Assembly (NCBI RefSeq): GCF_035046485.1
Contig: NC_085136.1
Coordinates: 223,018,853-223,082,852 of the forward strand
Length of the DNA stretch: 64,000 nt
Origin: Aedes albopictus
Taxonomy: Eukaryota; Arthropoda; Insecta; Diptera; Culicidae
Direction: 5' to 3'
Shown here: positions 22,750-34,300 of the stretch, piece after piece
Layout: every line of letters starts with the position of its first letter
Numbering within the stretch: the stretch's first letter is position 1
Translations under genes and position numbers: made by a program
The notes under the pieces: generated by a model
Databases searched by the model: none
Told to the model about the DNA's origin: nothing
The model's input: only the letters and a program-made list of their open reading frames with translations

Positions 22750-24215
22750 GACTGCTTTGAAACTAGTTGTATTAATGTACTTGCACTGATGATTGATTAT
22801 AAGAACTTCATGAAACAAGAATAGCTTGAGGCATGTTGATCTTTTAGCTGTCTTTCTCAAAACTGTCAACAGTGCATAATAAATGAAATCTTTTACCTAA
22901 GCATTATGCAGATGCAAACAAGTTTTGTTTCATGGATGAAATGTTAATTGAACTGCAAATTATTTTTCATCAAATTGAAATGGCTAAAGCATTAAGATTG
23001 CCTGACAGATCATCGATGACAGGGAATCAACATTTTCCGTGCCATACCCACTTTTTCGTTGATATGCCGCCTAAAACATACGAAAATGACAAAGCGCCCC
23101 AAAAATAATATTAATCATTAATATACGAAGACATAAATTTCCTATAAAAACAAAATGCTACGCCACTTTTTCAATTCCATCTAAACATGGCTGCCATTTC
23201 AAGCGAACAAAACTCATGCAGCCGCCATCAATTGTTATTACCTTTAATCCAAACCCCCTCAAAACAATGATGGAACCATGTCACCTTGCATGAAAGCTAC
23301 AGCCTTTATTGAAGATTGTTTATACTAGTTATGATCTTAAGGCAGATTTGTTCGTCTTAAATGAAACTTATTCGTTTTATTCAAGAGTAACAGCCTTTGA
23401 CAATTGTTTGTTTACATTTTCGATGCTAGAAAGTTGTTTCTGTACATTTCGCGATGGTTCGCTTCAAGATGTGCCAATTCTATTTTGTTTCCCAATTAAT
23501 AATGAAGTGAAACTTACTAAAATTACACATTATTTGGCATGAGCATAAGCAGAGTCACAGTAAGTACCCATTTCATTTTCGATTTGCATAGCTGTGGCCT
23601 GTGTGAGGAACTAGTTGAAGGCAGGACGACAGCAGCCAGCTACTAGCATTTTTGATTGGCCGTAAAATCATTATTTCGTTGACATGATTACTTTTTAGCA
23701 CAAGAATGGCTAAATTATCAGTGAGCAAACATGTTTATGTGTTTATATTTGCATGAGAACGCGGTTTTTCAACCAATTTGTTACATTCATTATATGGATT
23801 GAAAAATAGTTCGTTGTTTTATTATTATTTCGCATAGTTCTTGTTCCAGAGTAATGGCTCTAGCTCAAGAATAGAAGGCTTCAAGAAGTTTTTAAAGGAG
23901 AATTAGCCAGATGAAATGCACTTGAATAAACGAAGCATAAACTTATATAAAAAAATATGTTGATGTTATGTATTGAAAATAACTTCAAATACGCCTCAAA
24001 ACTTTTTATAAGATTTAATGCTCTTGTAAATTGAGTTGTTTTATGCACGAATTTCAAAATTAACTTGAAGACAACTTAAAAACCGCAAACGAACGAAGAT
24101 TGTTTTCTCTTGATAAAAACAACTACAAATATTCCATGAATTGGTCATGCTGTGATAAAGCTTCCATAAAAATAATCAAATCTAAAAGGAATTGAAATTG
24201 TTACTTGGGATATGT
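22750..24215. other. 1.46 kb A/T-rich stretch replacing the RT core
   Basis: Between LINE palm sequence (ending near 22745) and LINE sequence resuming with STLFDLMQSALQVVEGWCR near 24220 lies unassigned sequence. It contains no recognisable domain; the 77-codon frame at 23309-23542 has no family signature. It may be an old insertion plus deletion. I could not find clear ends. Confidence 0.45.
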
Positions 24216-24308
24216 GCATCAGCACCCTTTTCGACCTGATGCAAAGCGCCCTTCAGGTAGTTGAGGGTTGGTGTCGCTAATATGGCCTTTTGGTAAATTC
24301 GAGTAAAA

Positions 24309-24525
24309 TAGGGTCTGGGACCATTTGGGCAGGAGCACCTATTTTGGGCAGTTGCTGCTATAACTCAGTCAATTTCAAACCGATTGACTTGAATTTTTGT
24401 ACATCGCTAAATACTGTGCCTAGCTGATCGTGTCTCAAAAATCAAGTCAATCGGTTGAAAATTGACTGAGTTATAGCAGCAAGTGCCCAAAATAGGTGCT
24501 CCTGCCCAAATGGTCCCAGATCCTA
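24309..24525. mobile_element. 213-bp palindromic MITE in the LINE (TA duplication)
   Basis: The element is 24311-24523. It starts GGGTCTGGGACCATTTGGGC and ends with a near-exact inverted copy; the arms are about 90 bp. TA flanks both sides. Confidence 0.8.
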
Positions 24526-24736
24526 TCTATTGTTCTTTTCACGGAAAAGCGAAACCGTAATGGTGTTCGACCTTTACGTCTCTTTGATTCTGAAATCAAT
24601 GTGACTAAACAGGTAAAGTACGTTGGAGTCACTCTTGATTCCAAGCTTTCCTGGACACCTCATGTTGAGTTCAGAATCGAGAAAGCTTGTATGGCCTTCG
24701 GGCAATGCCGGCGAACCTTTGGTACAACTTGGGGTC

Positions 24737-25093
24737 TTAAGGCGAAGCTGGAAACATTTCCTCATTTTTTTTGTTTTTGATTTTTTATTAAATGACGGAG
24801 CAATATTTTCAAAATCGGTTTTCGTGCACATGTAGAGTATGGACCCAGATATCTACTGATTTTTTGAGGTGGAAAATGTTTTCCATTTTTGCAGAAACCA
24901 TTTTTTTGTGGAATTTTGTTCAAAAATGGTTTCTGCAAAAACGAAAAACATTTTCCACCACAAAAAAATCAGAAAATACCTTGATCCATTCTCTACATGT
25001 GCACGAAAACCGATTTTGAAAATATTGCTTCGCTATTTAATAAAAAAAAATCAAAAACCAAAAAGTGAGGAAATGCTTCCAGTTTCGCCTTAA
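24737..25093. mobile_element. 349-bp palindromic MITE in the LINE (TTAA duplication)
   Basis: The element is 24741-25089, flanked by TTAA. Ends are GGCGAAGCTGGAAACATTTC and, inverted, GGCGAAACTGGAAGCATTTC. Excision with one TTAA restores GGGGTCTTAAACCCAAATAT, i.e. the LINE peptide WGLKPKYIK, which proves the boundaries. TTAA targeting indicates piggyBac-type mobilisation. Confidence 0.85.
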
Positions 25094-25888
25094 ACCCAAA
25101 TATATCAAATGAATTTACACAACTGTTGTTCGTCCAATATTGGCTTATGGATGTCTTGTGTGGTGGCAAAAGGGCGAAGTGAGAACGGTCCAATCAAAAT
25201 AAGGCCATCTCCAGAGGATGTGCGATATCTGGAGCGTTCTCTTCAACTCCTACGGCAGCGCTCGAAATGCTCTTTGACGTTGCCCCACTACACATTCATC
25301 TGAAAAAAGAAGCACTTTCTTGCACTTACCGTCTATGGGTACTCGGTTTACTAGAGGAAACTCCTGTGAACTGCAGTTCAACATACACCTCGTTGTTTCC
25401 ACTTTTGGTGAATTGGGACAAAGTTGTCCTTGCTCCAAGTGATCTTACGATTGCTTGTTATTTTCCATATAGGACATTTTCCACGAAATTCCCTTCCCGG
25501 GAAGAGTGGACATCTGGATATCTGGAGAGAAGTATTTCAGACGGCATCGTATGTTACACTGATGACTCCCTTCTCGAAGGTCGAGCAGGTGCTAGCGTTT
25601 TTTCTCGTGAGCTAAGGCTGTATCAGTCTTACTCACTTGGTAGACACTGCACCGTTTTTCAGGCCGAAATCTTTGCTCTTATGTGCGGAGTGCATACATC
25701 ACTTCAGCTACACGTTATGGGCAAAGTAATATACTTCTGTTCAGATAGCCAGGCTGATATTAAAGCACTTGCTTCGGTCAACTCACTAGGTCAAAGTTAG
25801 TTATCGCTTGTCGAACTCAAATCGAGAAGCTGAATTGATCAAACGCTGTTCACTCTGTATGGGTACCTGGCCATTCTTCCATCGCTGG

Positions 25889-26075
25889 AAAGGCAGCATG
25901 CATTTATTACGTAACGCAAAAATCGACATTTTTAGACCACCCCCCCCCCCCCACTCCCCCTTCCGTAACGCTTTTTTGTATGAAAATCCCAAAATTTTTG
26001 TATGGATCGTAACGCTCGGCCGTACTCCCCCCCCCGTCCCCCTAGAGCGTTACGTAATTTGTGGATGGCGCCAAA
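25889..26075. mobile_element. 181-bp MITE in the RNase H region (3-bp duplication AAA)
   Basis: The element is 25892-26072. Ends are GGCAGCATGCATTTATTACG and, inverted, GGCGCCATCCACAAATTACG, both leading into TAACGC. Excision with one AAA restores GGAAATGAAATGGCT, LINE peptide GNEMA. C and G runs fill the middle. 3-bp duplications fit the m3bp class of mosquito MITEs or PIF/Harbinger-like elements. Confidence 0.8.
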
Positions 26076-26383
26076 TGAAATGGCTGATTGGTAAAGCTTC
26101 AAACACAAGCACAAACATTACTGGATTATGTAGTTTTGAATCTTGCCGTCAAACAAAGTTGTGTTGTACAAAGTTGGCGAATATTCAGCAAGCTGATTGA
26201 TTTGTATACGACAGCTGTGAATTCGATTATGAAACGAAACTTTGTATCATTTGATACGTAACTGTCCAGTTTTTGTGCAACTGCCTCTCCGTGTACTCGG
26301 TAAAAACTCATTAAATGAAAATGACTTCAGAAACCTGAGTCTTCAGCAAGTTCTGTTGTTGTTGAGTTGATGTGGTATAGAGC

Positions 26384-26849
26384 TACACTACCCGTCATAA
26401 GCATAGACTCACAAAAAGTATTGTAACAATACCCGATTTTGTCAGCCCCTTTTCGGAACACATTTTTTTGCTCCCCCCAAAAATCTAAACATATATTCAC
26501 ACTTTTTATCCCTCTATGGACTGCCTTTCAGTAGTAGTTCGATGATGATCCTAAATGAATTGGTCAAAGTTTGACCGTTAGATAATGAGAGCAAAAAGTT
26601 CGTCGCAAAATGGGGCTGACAAAATCGGGTCCTTACTGAATTACAATACTGACTCACTCAGGCTGTCGAGCCTAAGAAAACCTACAAAAATGCCACCTTC
26701 AGAAAAGTTGTTGCTTTTGGGCTGTTAAATTAATTTGCTAAAGACTGCATTTTTGTAAGTCCTCATGTTTTGGAAATATCGAGGTGAGTCAATGTGATGC
26801 AATATTGTTGCAATAATTTTGTGAGTCTATACTTTTGACGGGTAGCGTA
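26384..26849. mobile_element. 462-bp MITE near the LINE 3' end (TA duplication)
   Basis: The element is 26386-26847 between TA and TA. Ends are CACTACCCGTCATAAGCATA and, inverted, CGCTACCCGTCAAAAGTATA. Inside, CCCGATTTTGTCAGCCCC (about 26432) is repeated inverted near 26612, suggesting a nested fold-back. Confidence 0.75.
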
Positions 26850-26859
26850 TAGTATATAC

Positions 26860-27105
26860 GCTTTATGCATTATTACAGTGCCCTATTCAGGGCGCTGTTT
26901 GATCCCACGCTTATGGGCACTAACGCCTCTTCTAGGGTGGCGATCCTATTCCCCTGCCTGTCCTTTTACACATTCCATCCTTTATTCCTTTCCCTCTCCC
27001 TCAGGTTGATCATAAATAGGCTCGTGTTCATGGCGATGACACAAATTTCCCAAATGCAGAAGAACGTGCCTCTGAAGCAGACCTACTGATACCTTATACC
27101 AGTAG
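26860..27105 (+). repeat. LINE 3' untranslated tail
   Basis: Non-coding tail starting ACAGTGCCCTATTCAGGGCG and containing GGCGATGACACAAATTTCCC and CGTGCCTCTGAAGCAG. The same sequence is present in reverse at 56853-57125, so it is the 3' end of a repeated family, probably the LOA-like LINE just upstream. Confidence 0.6.
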
Positions 27106-27109
27106 AACG

Positions 27110-27400
27110 GTGTGTCGCGGCGAAGGATGAACCACAAGCTCGCTGCACTCTACGGCGAACCCACAATCCAGAAGGGGCCCAAAGCTGGAAGGATACTTGG
27201 GCAGGTCATGTTATAAGAATGCTGGACATCAATCCTACAAAGTTGGTGATCGCAAGAGATCCGGATGGTACAAGAAGACCTGGAAAGCAGCGTGCGAGAT
27301 GGGTGGCAGAACGATCTGGCACATGTAGGACGTGTTCGAGGAAGGAGAACAGCTGCTACGAACCGAATGTTGTGGCGAGGAAAATATCATTGTTACCCCA
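27110..27400 (+). pseudogene. Non-LTR retrotransposon RT C-terminal fragment
   Basis: Reads GRILGQVML, then NPTKLVIARDPDGTRRPGKQ and RARWV, typical of the end of RTE/CR1-type reverse transcriptases (HV.RM...P..L...RP.GRR.RGR...RW). The upstream part is missing and frames shift around 27310. Confidence 0.55.
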
Positions 27401-29150
27401 TTTTACGATACAATGTGATTCATTAACCAGCCTTAGGTTGACACCCTGCGTTCTTGTCTCTTACACGACTCCTAGCTTTTTTCAATCTAGTGATGTTCTA
27501 TTCAATACATAGAATGAGAAAATTCAAATTGACTATTAACAAATAATTTGCGCATAAAGCACTTCGGCGAATGAAACTTTTGTCTGATCTTTCTAATTTA
27601 TTAGAGCGTTTTTCTCTCTCCACCGCACAATCAGTGACAAGTGTAGATATAAAAGTAAAATCGATCTGATCTAAAATTCAAATAGTCCAGCTTGGTTGCT
27701 GGTAGGTAGTGGGCAAATGGATTACCGATCTCCACATCCATGGCAACCAAACCAATAAAGCTTCCATCTAACAAATGGCTAGCTTCCAGAGAACTCCGTC
27801 GGAATTAAACTCCCATAATGCAATCGAAGTTGGACAAGTGTTAGCTCGCTAACTCGGCTCTTAGAAAGCGCAGTGCCATTTCCATGGAGTGTGAGGATTA
27901 GGATCGTAAAAATTGTTCCGAAGCTAAGCGAATGCTTTAGCAGGAGAATCCTCCATCCTCTTACGACCTTGTGTGGGACAGGGGAGATGAATGAGCGTGG
28001 AATCTACATTTCATTAGACATAAATTACGATAGTATACGCTCCCTCCGGTCGTCCCCGGGCACATAAAGAGCAAGACGAACTACTGTAAAACGAGTAAAT
28101 GTCGGACAGTTTGGCTTTTTCGTGTTCTATTTTGTTTTTGTTTAAACGCAAATCGCTACAATGAAACCAATATAAATATTCAATGAAACATTTTTACCGC
28201 ACCATAACCATCGATCATAAAGAAATTTAGTTTCGGAAAAGTATATTAAGTGTGGAAGTGTGGAAAGATATTCAAACGTTACTGAATGTTGATCTATCAA
28301 ACCCCTTTTTACGGTACCTATTGCGCAGTTTCGCAGTCATGCTGTGGAACCGATTTACGCCTGAACGAATTCTCAGTGGAAAAGATCTCGATATTGCTGG
28401 TGAATCCTTAGGTATCACAAAGGATGCTACTCCGGTTGAATGTATCCACAGAACAAACGTAAGATCTGTAGAAACACTAATGTAAACAATGACCTACTAC
28501 ATAAATAGAATGAAAAATAACACTAACCGAACCGCCTGATTCGGTGAATCAGGACTCACAGAGTCTCACCTTTCCCTAACCGAGCGATACCAGGCGAAGG
28601 AAGAAACCCCCTGGCAAATGTGTGAATATTTTAAGGACAGGGTGTTCAGAGGGAATGATGCTACATCAGCCAGTCAGTGATGCTACAATACCAGCCCAAC
28701 AGTAGATTAGGTTCATTATTCTTGGTTCTATCTGGCAGCCAGCTCATCGAGTTCTTCTGCGTGTGGTTCTTTCATGAGGCGAGAAATTGATATACGGACA
28801 AATAAGGAGGATGAGGCCGACGGATTCTTTATGGCCATCAATCGTTGTTCGCTGCAAACGGAGGAAGGGAGAAGATTATTTCCAGAAATATCGCCTAGAA
28901 ATGCAATTCATGCTAATGGGTGCTATCGCTTAGGCACATCGTAGAAAGTGATTAATTACACTTGTTTTGCTGGACTGGGCGACTGGACACACGAAGGGTT
29001 TTTAGAGGTAATAAATTGCACGTATTTTTTTAAACCCAGGATATCGATAAATTTCTTTTATGAAAGTGGAAGACAACTTTGCAGGCTCGGAGACTCACTT
29101 TTTCCGACCACTTCTCTAAGTGATTAGTAGGTGACATTCAATAGATTAAG
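27401..29150. other. 1.75 kb without a recognisable gene
   Basis: Unremarkable mixed sequence. The plus-strand frame at 28252-28485 has no signature I recognise. AATAACACTAACCGAACCGC near 28517 resembles, inverted, 59435-59455, hinting at a shared repeat. Confidence 0.4.
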
Positions 29151-29199
29151 GCAATAAAAGTGGGGATACTTACTACTTTCAGTCTTCTTTGAACACCCG

Positions 29200-29480
29200 T
29201 TGTGATGCAGTGGACCGAAATAAAAGATTTCTATCCTGAGCTTACCACCGCCTTGACCTGTGGCCAGATATTTTTAATTCCCCCACTTTGCCTCCATGAA
29301 CTTGTTTGCTTCAGCTGCGATGTTCTGCTGATTCTCAGTCTAATACTTGCCCACAGATTACGGTCCCGTCCCTGCGTAGAGTGTTGTCGACCCACCTCCA
29401 CTTGACTAACAGCCTTTTACACTGATTGGGCCTCAGTGACCACAAGATAGGGCCGGCCAGGAGGAAGACGCCCTCTGGAT
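29200..29480 (-). pseudogene. Possible LINE C-terminal remnant
   Basis: On the minus strand WPQVKAVVSSG and SVHCITTGVQRRL resemble WPQVKAMAGNRPGW and SSHCTTMGAQ of the LINE remnant at 51885-52010. The match is short and frame-broken, so this is a weak call. Confidence 0.35.
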
Positions 29481-29511
29481 CAGAGTAGAACTGAAGAAGA
29501 ATGAAAAGAAA

Positions 29512-29606
29512 ACGAAGAAGAAGAAGAAGAAGAAGAAGAAGAAGAAGAAGAAGAAGAAGAAGAAGAAGAAGAAGAAGAAGAAGAAGAAGAAGAAGAAGAA
29601 GAAGAA
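29512..29606 (+). repeat. (GAA)n microsatellite
   Basis: About 30 perfect AAG/GAA triplets. The poly-arginine and poly-leucine frames on either strand are artefacts of the repeat. Confidence 0.95.
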
Positions 29607-30359
29607 CTAGGATAAACTGTAGGAGGTGCAGGAGCGCAGATACACCAAGCCTAAGAAACGTAGGAGAGCAGGTGCCAATCATGAGAAGGACGACACGCAC
29701 GGTATCAAGACTGAACAGTCCAAGTAGGTACTCGTGCAAAGACCTAAATATCCCACACACTCCGATATTAAAAATTTAATTCAAATGATAAAAGTGCATT
29801 TTCGCCCCACACTCCCATAAGAACGGCTGCCCTGCGCCCGGGTGCTTGAATTTTAATTTACGCCAATATCAATGCCCATCGTAACTAACGCGCAAAATTT
29901 CGGCAGCTAGAAAAATCGCACCATACATTACTGACCTGGTTTTATGAATCATCGCTCATGTGACGACGGACGGATGGGCGGCCGGGGCAACGATCGCGCA
30001 GCGATACGTTGTTCATGATCGTACACGTTAGGTCCGGTCGGTGTGATGCAATTTCAATTACGCTTGGGACAACGATGGGTAATAAACCCGAAAGAATGAT
30101 ATGGAACCGCGACATCCTATTGATCGCGCTGGAACAAAGATTGTTTATTTTTGTTTCGAAATCAAGGCGCCGAATTGGCCAGGTAAGGTTCTGAACTCAG
30201 GTGAACCTTAGCTGGAATGTTCTGAAATTGAGACACCGTATTGGCGGCATACGGCGCCGGACTTGTTTTGCACTCGATTTGTTTTGACTTCGAGTAAACT
30301 GAAAGAAAAGAATGTGGGGGTATAATTTCAACCAACATCCGCGGACGGGGCTCTGGCTA

Positions 30360-31265
30360 GGGTTCACTGTGCCCAAGTAAGGTACACTTCAATAACAAAG
30401 CAGGTGCGAATTTGGTGCCAAATTCCAAAGACGATGAGGATGATGATGGTGACGATGATGATGATGGGGAGAATGACAATGACGTCGATGGTGGGGTTCA
30501 ATTCTTTCACACACCCAAGCCTTGTATACGCTCAAGTGAGGCGGGGCTAGAAGATGTAGGCCTTGGTGTAAAGATTCTCAGTAGGTTTTGTGCGAACACG
30601 CCCAAATCAGGCGTGGTTAGGAGATTTAAGTTTTTCGTTGGCATTAATATTCTTGGTAGGGCTTGGGATACGCCCAAGATAGAAGAGTCGTGATGTTTTC
30701 AAGAAGAGAAGGATTTTAATCACGATGAGGACAAGTAGGATAGGTAGAGGTCTAGGTTTTGGACTTATTAGTATTTTCATTTGGTAGGGTTTTGGATACG
30801 CCCAAGTTGGTTCGGGCATTGTTAGGAATTATCATGACATCTTCGGCAAGACGAGAATGATCGTAGGAATTTTAGACACGCCCAAGCTGGTTCGGGTATT
30901 GCTAGGAAATTTAGGCTATAAATACGGAGGCTTTGGCTTCAGTCGGGGCCAGTAGTCGGGGAGTTCGGTGACAACGTTAACGCAGGCAGCACATCGGATA
31001 AGTCTTGAGCTCCCATGTGGGACACCTCTAGATACTGTCCTAAGGCTGTAGGTAGGACTTAGTAGTCGGGTCAAGAAGAAGCTAGAAGTGTCTCTAGATT
31101 GTTAAACTTAGTAGTTCGGTGAAGAAATACAGAAAGGTGATATAAGAAAAAGTGAATCGTTGTAATATAAGTTAAGTGATGGTTTGTGATACTTCAATAT
31201 AGTTATTAAAAAGATATCGTCGGACTGTTATGAAATGAAAGATATCACATTCCGTGTTGTGTTTA
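30360..31265 (+). promoter_or_regulatory. LTR-like region with TATA box and repeated ACGCCCAAG motif
   Basis: GGATACGCCCAAG, ACACGCCCAAG and related motifs recur at about 30510, 30598, 30670, 30795 and 30880, several followed by TTGGTTCGGG. A TATAAATACGG box lies at 30915, followed by CAGTCGGGGCCAGTAGTCGG. This arrangement (upstream repeats, TATA, short leader) looks like a solo LTR or retroelement promoter. Borders and a target duplication are not clear, and no gag-pol is nearby. A GATGAT microsatellite lies at 30428-30465. Confidence 0.35.
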
Positions 31266-31319
31266 ATGCAGCCCCTGGACGGTACAGGGCGCTTCACTCG
31301 GAAGTCTTAGGGTGATGAG

Positions 31320-34300
31320 CAGCGACACCAAGCACGTGTATCTTGGAACCGAAGTGCGCAGTATTAAATGTACTCGGACAGGTGAAACAAAACAGAAAAC
31401 CAAATCGACCACGTTCTAATCGACGGTTAATTTCTCTCGGATATAACCAATGTCCGTGCATACCGCAGTGCGAATATATGTAGATTCGGATCACTACCTA
31501 GATGCTCAAAACTTACGACGGTTATCACCACGCGTCGAATTCGAACGCCGCGGATCAACATCAAACGGCTGTGGAACGTAGAAGTGGCTCAAGACTACGC
31601 ACAGCAGTTACCAGTGGCCCTACCAACGGAAGAGCAGCTTGGCGCAGCTACGCTTGAAGATGACTGGAGGGACATTCGATCCGCTATAGGTAGTATCTCG
31701 GCAGCACTGCAGCAGCACTAGGCTTCGCGACTCCGAATCACAGGAACGACCCAAGTAACACAACTTGTTACATAACAGTTTAAAATTAACATTTAGTACT
31801 TATTCAGTAGTATTTTTCTTGTTATATTTACTTTATATTGAACACCTGTATAATCAAAACAGCGCAAAAAATGGCGGCTTATAGAACATCTTGCAAGTTA
31901 TATAAGATGTATTCTAAAACACTTATCCTACTTAAAATTATGTCCGCGGTACCTTCAATTCTACACTTAAATAGTTATTTGTTATAATTAAGTATTTTGT
32001 CAGCAATAAAAACAAGTGAAATTTCAAAATAATACAATCGAATTAATTAGTTGTAATGTGGTTGCGTGCAAGTTATATAGCTTAGAGAAAACGTTTATGT
32101 TTCATACACTTTGCATGTGTTGAAATTAGGCTATTCGAAAGTGATATAACTCGCTGGAAGCATTTTTATAACAAACTAAATACGAGAATGAATGTGATGC
32201 GGCATAGATAAAATAAAAGCAAAACAAAATTTGTATTTGTAAATACATTTAAATTATACCACACGAAAATAATATCGTCATGAGATGGACTCGATATTTT
32301 TTCTCAAACTAATCAGATAACTAATTCTGAAATGGGATTTATTCAGTGGTGGCAGTGATGTTTTACCTGCGGTTCAAAATTTATGGTGAAACATCTGCTT
32401 CTACTCGATCATAAATTAAGCGCCACTTAATGTGGTGAAAAAACACATCAGAATCAACTTAAACGTAGGGTTTTGCAATGATTTCTTCTGAAGCTACGTG
32501 AGAAAGCAATATGGCTGATTTTTCGAAAGGCTCACAGTGCCGTTCAAAGTATTATATACCTATACAGTTTGATATGAAACTACGACACAAAGTGATTTTT
32601 GGAGTGTTTTTGTTTACGTGTAACAGCCTGTCCAAGTTACCTGAATTGCCCTACCGATATTGAGATTTGAATAAGTAAATTATAACAATGCAACAGCAAC
32701 TGTAGTTTTTTTTTAAACAAAAAATGCGCACCTCTGAAAACAATAACGTTAATGTATGTTTGACCGTTACTGTAAACTGAAGATTTTTTTCTGAAGAATA
32801 CGAAAATTTGTATAGGCTAGGAGTTGAAACTACATTTAAGTTGCATCTTGGCAACTACCCAACAATATATTGTAGATGATGTCTTATTAACGTTTATAAT
32901 ATGAAAAGATAACATATCTTCAACACGCGCGCATCAAACTTTTTGTATTGTTTTACAAGAATCATTGCAACAATTAAAAAATTCAATTATAACTTATTCT
33001 TTGGTGAGCCTAGAACTGTCAAATGTCAATAATCGCGATGTTGGCTTTGTTTACAGTGACAATTCCCTGCAGTTTTTGAGATTATTTGCGAGATGCATTT
33101 CGTACATTCATTGAAAATTAATCCGGTCATGCCTTCGGAACAATCCGCGATTAGATGGTTCGTGAGTAAATACTGGGTAGGGAAAGTTGAACAATTTGGA
33201 ATAAGTTGAATAAGTGGAATAAGTGACGCTATAGGTGACGAAATTGTGCATGCGATCCCTTCGATACGGTTCCGGCGTATTCCACATTTACGGGCGATGA
33301 TTATTTGCAATTCCGCAGTCATCTTCAATCCTCAGCTGAAAATTTAATGATTAAAAGTGGCCGGCAGAACCCAGAGGTGTGGAAAAGAGCCGCAGGAAGG
33401 ATGACAAAGAAGCTGAAGAATTCACGATATATGTAGATGACCTGCATTATTGCTGTAGCGCGGTGCTACTAAAAGGTATTCCATTGAATTTCCTGCGGTA
33501 ACGTAACAGTGACTGGAAATCGTGTTGTGGTGCGAAGGTCACAGACAAGTTCAAACCGCCATTCTAGCCTTGTGGCGGACCAAACTGCTTAAGGCAGCCT
33601 TTGCTATGGATGCCGCTGATACTATCTGGGAAGGGTTTTCTGTTGTATGAAGAGCAATCTGTAATATGTGACATGCGGGATCGAGTGATTTATCAAATGA
33701 TCGATGTTCGAGTAATGTTATAAAATTGTAAAATCAATCATTTTCATACATGATGATGTCGGCAAACGAAAGAAGTAGTATTTTTTGTTGTTTGTTATTC
33801 GCCAACATAATGAGAGCTTGATTACAACATAAGATGTTTTCTGAAACGTATATATAACATTTATAATACATGTTTCGGAATTTTTATTTGTAAAGATGTT
33901 TTCTGTGTTACTTGGGGACTGATACGACGGCTAAAGTGAACAGTTGAAAAAACGAGAAGAATGCAGAATAAGCGAGAATGTTGCAACACCGTACGAGGGC
34001 GAATAAGGCACGTCATAGAAAGGCGCGGAACGGACAGAACTCAGTCTTCCGGAGGAAGAACCACCAGCAGGAAGAACGAGATCGCGAAGCGATGGAAGAG
34101 CTATACCGCGCTAAAAACACACGGAAGCTCTACTAGAAGCTGAACCTTTCGCGCAGAGGCTTTCTGCCACAACCCGACATGTGCCGAGACAATCACGGGA
34201 ATCTTCCCACGAGTGAACCTGACGTGGCGGCAGCATTACGATGAGCACCTCAATGGCGACGTTGCAAGTACTGAAGGGGGCGTGGTAACAGATCTAGGAG

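Larger units (their letters stand above)
21750..27105 (+). pseudogene. Degenerate LOA/R1-like non-LTR retrotransposon, riddled with MITEs
   Basis: Fragments in order on the plus strand: a pre-RT linker (LRSPNGDLVQTFSD near 21830; FKSPGVDEI near 22000), RT fingers (RTISLTSFLLKCLERIVEHY near 22175; VNQHAYQYGK), palm start (CLDVFLDIVGAFDNAPFDAI near 22540), thumb (RPLRLFDSEINVTKQVKYVG near 24570), connection (LFDVAPLHIHLKKEALSCTY near 25267), an RNase H domain (CYTDDSLLEG near 25555; FCSDSQADIKAL near 25735) and its end NEMADWLVK near 26074. RNase H after RT is found in the LOA, R1 and I groups. The YADD/FADD core is missing, replaced by the unassigned 22750-24215. Stops and frameshifts are frequent, so the copy is dead. 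Confidence 0.8.

Noticed and set aside
25920..26045. C-run and G-run tracts as regulatory or G-quadruplex elements
   Set aside because: They are the middle of a 181-bp MITE with similar runs in other copies of such families; no independent evidence of function.
29335..29779. Poly-arginine and poly-leucine proteins
   Set aside because: Products of the (GAA)n microsatellite translated on each strand.
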